This document shows positions 61,598 to 64,000 of a stretch of 64,000 bases of DNA, piece by piece (position 1 is the first letter of the stretch; every line of letters starts with the position of its first letter). The notes beneath the pieces were generated by a model. It was not told where the DNA came from and ran no database searches. It saw nothing but the letters and a program-made list of their open reading frames with translations. Both the position numbers and the translations under genes were made by a program. This DNA comes from Marinobacter sp. SS21. GTDB taxonomy: Bacteria > Pseudomonadota > Gammaproteobacteria > Pseudomonadales > Oleiphilaceae. The stretch is taken from the NCBI RefSeq assembly GCF_028369065.1, contig NZ_JAQNDA010000002.1:248001-312000 (forward strand), in the 5' to 3' direction.

Positions 61598-62662
61598 ATG
61601 ACTTCCTCCTTAGTGACTCCAAAAGCCACCCTGGGTGGTTTTAAATCCAAATTGCTGGCCTTGGCGGCGCTGGTGCTGCTGGCGGGGTGCTCTGCCAATC
61701 CGATCTACACCACCACGGGCATCGTGCTGTCTAACTACTCTGAGGGTGAAGCAACCCCCTATGTCATGCAGACAAGCGACACCCGCATGGCCTGCAGCCT
61801 TGGTGAGGGCCTCGATCCCTTACTGTACTCCTTCTCCCGCGTGACCTCCGCTCCGGATTCCACCGGCTCGATGCTGATGCTGCTGGCGGCCAACTGCGCC
61901 GAGTATGACGCTTGGGAAGAAGAGCTGCGCTATCTGCGGGCCGATTACCAGGGCAATGTCTCTGCCGCCAAGGATGCCCGTGAGAGCATGAAGCGGCTCA
62001 ATGCCCAGGTGGCCCAGCGTCGTTATCAGTCGTTCCAGCGGGCGATGAATGCGTATGACTACGATCCTTCTGCCGAGAATGCCGATTGTCCGTTCCTGTT
62101 CGAGGACCAGGACGAACTCACCTTTATGCTTGGCCTGCTTACTGGCATGCAAAGCATTGTGAACGACGCCAATTCAGGCGCCATGGCCGGCGTTCCCCGT
62201 AATATCGCGCCGCAGGCCGAGCGTGCCGCTCAATGTCTGGATAACGAGAAGTGGGGCGGGTTGCCCAACGCCATCCGGTCTCTGGTCTGGCTGTTGATTC
62301 CCGATACCCAGCCCTCTCTGGCACCGGATCCCTGGCGGGTCTTTAAGGACAGCTCACGGCTTGGCATCGAGAGTGGTCTGCGAGCGTCCATGGCGCTTGA
62401 AGCCGTGGCTGCGGAAACGTTTGGTCGTCCCGATGTGCTGGAAGACGTGCTCAAGCGCTACGTTGAATCGGAAGACCGCTTCGAGGTTCGCGAGGAGTAT
62501 CGGCTAGTGGATAAGATCGCCGGAGAGGTCATGGTGTTCACTTCTGATAAATACTGGACCGCGAACTACGGCTACCGCACTCCGCAGCGGTTCTTCGGGC
62601 AGCTCAGCGAGGAGCGTCCCGGCGAAGAAACGGAAGTCATGGATCTGGACAGCCTGCTGTAA
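61598..62662 (+). CDS. Lipoprotein, possible TRAP-associated TatT-like component
   Basis: This 354-residue protein has a lipoprotein signal peptide ending in L-L-A-G-C (Cys about residue 30). The mature protein is mainly helical with several Cys and paired helices (EYDAWEEELRYLRADYQGNVSAAKDARESMKRLNAQVAQRRYQSF). The pattern looks like TatT-type helper lipoproteins that associate with some TRAP binding proteins. That relation is my inference from helical content and position 60 bases before a solute-binding protein gene. The family is not certain. Confidence 0.65.
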   Translation: MTSSLVTPKATLGGFKSKLLALAALVLLAGCSANPIYTTTGIVLSNYSEGEATPYVMQTSDTRMACSLGEGLDPLLYSFSRVTSAPDSTGSMLMLLAANCAEYDAWEEELRYLRADYQGNVSAAKDARESMKRLNAQVAQRRYQSFQRAMNAYDYDPSAENADCPFLFEDQDELTFMLGLLTGMQSIVNDANSGAMAGVPRNIAPQAERAAQCLDNEKWGGLPNAIRSLVWLLIPDTQPSLAPDPWRVFKDSSRLGIESGLRASMALEAVAAETFGRPDVLEDVLKRYVESEDRFEVREEYRLVDKIAGEVMVFTSDKYWTANYGYRTPQRFFGQLSEERPGEETEVMDLDSLL

Positions 62663-62722
62663 GCAGGTGACTTATCCCTTCGACATCATTGTACAAACAT
62701 AAAAACGACCCGGAGGTCCCAC

Positions 62723-63733
62723 ATGTTTCGTAAAACCCTTGCTGCAATGACCCTGACCCTGGCTGCGCCGGTTGTCGCCGCTGAGCCGGTTAAAATGTGC
62801 GTGTTCGATGTTATCGGCGCCAACGGCGATGTCTTCAACATGGTGAAAGACTACGCCCTGGAAATGAAAGCCCTCGGCGTTGACTTTGAGCTGCGCCCGT
62901 ACACTGACGAAGGTGTCGCGGTCGGTGACTTCAATTCCGGGCAGTGTGACGCCGTTGCGGCGACCGACCTGCGTACCCGTCCGTTCAACCGCTTTACTGG
63001 CAGCATCAGCGCCGTCGGTGCCATTCCGACCTACGACGATCTGAGAACTTTGCTGGCGACCCTGGCTCAGGCCAAGGCCGCGCCGCTGATGAAAGAGAAT
63101 GGCTATGAGGTACTGGGTATCGTTCCTGCCGGCGCCGGTTACCTGTTCGTAAATGACCGCTCCATCGATACCGCGGGCGAGCTGGCCGGCAAGCGCATGG
63201 CAACCCTGGACTACCAGAAAGACGCCATCCACATGGTGAACTACATCAAGGCCACCGTGGTGCCGTCCGACATCACCAACTTTGCCGGCAAGTTCAACAA
63301 CGGCTCTGTTGACACCGCTTATGCCCCGGCGTTCGCCTATGAGGCGCTGGAACTGTATAAGGGCATCGGTGACACCGGCGGTATCGTCGACTACCCGCTG
63401 GCCCAGCTGACCATCCAGATCATCGCCAAGGATCACGTGCTGGACGACGCCACAGCGCAGCAGTCCCGCGAAGTAGCCTGGGGCATGTACGGTCAGGCCA
63501 TGGATCTGGTAACCCGTCTCGAGAACGCCATCCCGGAAGAAAAGTGGATCCGCATTCCCGACAACGACGTCCAGGGCTATCAGGAAATGTTCCGTGAGAA
63601 CCGTATCCAGCTGCGTGACGGCATCGGCGGAGCCAGCCAGGTCTATCATCCGAAGATGCTGAGCCTGCTCAGCAACATTCGTTGTGCCAGCAACCCAGGT
63701 TCGTCCGAGTGCACCGCCGGTAACCGGGAATAA
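62723..63733 (+). CDS. Putative periplasmic solute-binding protein (DUF6091-like)
   Basis: This 336-residue protein has a signal peptide cleaved after V-V-A-A. The mature part is a two-lobed binding-protein type: VKMCVFDVIGANGDVFNMVKDYALEMKALGVDFELRPYTDEGVAVGDFNSGQCDAVAATDLRTRPFN. I associate this pattern with DUF6091 putative solute-binding proteins. AGELAGKRMATLDYQKDAIH resembles the hinge region of TRAP receptors. The ligand is unknown. CGGAGGT precedes the ATG. It is followed by a membrane-protein gene that runs off the window. Confidence 0.8.
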   Translation: MFRKTLAAMTLTLAAPVVAAEPVKMCVFDVIGANGDVFNMVKDYALEMKALGVDFELRPYTDEGVAVGDFNSGQCDAVAATDLRTRPFNRFTGSISAVGAIPTYDDLRTLLATLAQAKAAPLMKENGYEVLGIVPAGAGYLFVNDRSIDTAGELAGKRMATLDYQKDAIHMVNYIKATVVPSDITNFAGKFNNGSVDTAYAPAFAYEALELYKGIGDTGGIVDYPLAQLTIQIIAKDHVLDDATAQQSREVAWGMYGQAMDLVTRLENAIPEEKWIRIPDNDVQGYQEMFRENRIQLRDGIGGASQVYHPKMLSLLSNIRCASNPGSSECTAGNRE

Positions 63734-63769
63734 CAGCTGATACCAAGACCAATAAAGGGCTGAACCTTC

Positions 63770-64000
63770 ATGATCTCGCGCGTACTGTCTTCAGCCAGGG
63801 CCACAACAATTTACCCCGTGCATCGCCTGCACGGGGGCATTCTGTTGCTGCTCCTGTTGTTTACCCTGCTCCTGGGAATGGGGAACTCGTTCCACTCACG
63901 GTTACTCTGGATCGGCGAGCAGACTTGGCCGAACTACTATCTGCTCAACCCCGATGCGGTGGCACCGGAATGCGAACTCGAAATGGATGTCGAAAGGGAA
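63770..64000 (+). CDS. Membrane protein, N-terminal part (probable TRAP-type permease)
   Basis: From the ATG at 63770 a frame with no stop runs to the window edge (77 codons). It begins M-I-S-R-V-L-S-S-A-R-A and has one strong transmembrane helix (G-I-L-L-L-L-L-L-F-T-L-L-L-G-M-G) followed by a hydrophilic segment with N-Y-Y-L-L-N-P-D. Its place after a lipoprotein and a solute-binding protein suggests a membrane subunit of an atypical TRAP transporter. The fragment is too short to prove it. Confidence 0.65.
   Translation, partial: MISRVLSSARATTIYPVHRLHGGILLLLLLFTLLLGMGNSFHSRLLWIGEQTWPNYYLLNPDAVAPECELEMDVERE

Noticed and set aside
1..64000. tRNA, rRNA, CRISPR array, prophage or complete insertion sequence
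   Set aside because: None was found on reading both strands; the dispersed repeats have no associated transposase in the window.

Overview
The window is one continuous stretch of high-GC gammaproteobacterial chromosome. Gene content and protein style fit a marine or halotolerant organism close to Marinobacter. This is inferred from a complete Mrp-type Na+/H+ antiporter operon, two TRAP-type uptake systems, a Pseudomonas-style serA/D-2-hydroxyglutarate dehydrogenase pair and a complete acyclic-terpene (atu) cluster. I see no rRNA, tRNA, CRISPR array, prophage or transposase gene. Nearly all genes are ordinary chromosomal ones. The clear exception is one AT-rich gene at 46529-47878.

Region by region. 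1-6.4 kb: the start of an unknown leftward gene, a YigZ-family protein, a DUF4136 lipoprotein, a SUI1/YciH factor, dadA, an AMP-forming fatty acyl-CoA ligase, ppnP and a DUF4112 membrane protein. 6.4-12.2 kb: the leftward Mrp operon (fused A/B, then C, D, E, F, G), with start/stop overlaps between most genes. 12.8-17.7 kb: an EF-hand protein, a crotonase, small proteins, a Rof-like Rho inhibitor, a small acidic lipoprotein and a Tat-exported PhoX-type phosphatase. 17.9-21.6 kb: a chemoreceptor with an extra C-terminal domain, then divergent argP/argO. 22-24.4 kb: an OmpA-like porin followed by a lipoprotein rich in thrombospondin type 3 calcium repeats. 25.4-31.7 kb: a degenerate AAA-like protein with an MscS channel, a C4-dicarboxylate-type TRAP system (dctP divergent from dctQM), a DMT exporter and a GIY-YIG protein. 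32-36 kb: an SDR, two alpha/beta hydrolases, a YiaD-like OmpA lipoprotein and a coiled-coil protein. 36.3-39.8 kb: serA divergent from D-2-hydroxyglutarate dehydrogenase, then a sirtuin. 40-46 kb: a UbiB/ABC1 protein, FAH hydrolase, apt, a purine permease, a UPF0126 membrane protein and a quinone oxidoreductase. 46.5-47.9 kb: the AT-rich orphan. 48-49.4 kb: a cupin and a DUF899 protein. 49.5-61.3 kb: atuHGFEDCBA with divergent atuR. 61.6-64 kb: a lipoprotein, a DUF6091-type solute-binding protein and the start of a membrane subunit, probably a second atypical TRAP system.

Functional links. The atu block carries the enzymes that turn citronellol/geraniol-type terpenes into beta-oxidation intermediates, using a biotin-dependent geranyl-CoA carboxylase (AtuC+AtuF). 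SerA and D-2-hydroxyglutarate dehydrogenase are coupled by recycling of 2-hydroxyglutarate. ArgP is the known activator of ArgO-type arginine export. Apt and the purine permease form a salvage pair.

The most interesting material outside genes is repetitive. Two oppositely oriented structured elements at 39.8-40.2 kb keep the same fold although their stems differ in sequence. A 95-bp palindrome family has three copies, and a roughly 60-bp dispersed repeat has four. A 19-bp repeat twice supplies the stop codon of the gene before it. A triple 16-bp tandem array lies upstream of rof. The best candidate for an undescribed function is the AT-rich gene at 46.5 kb, whose C-terminal half has a possible Mrr-like D...QxK nuclease signature.
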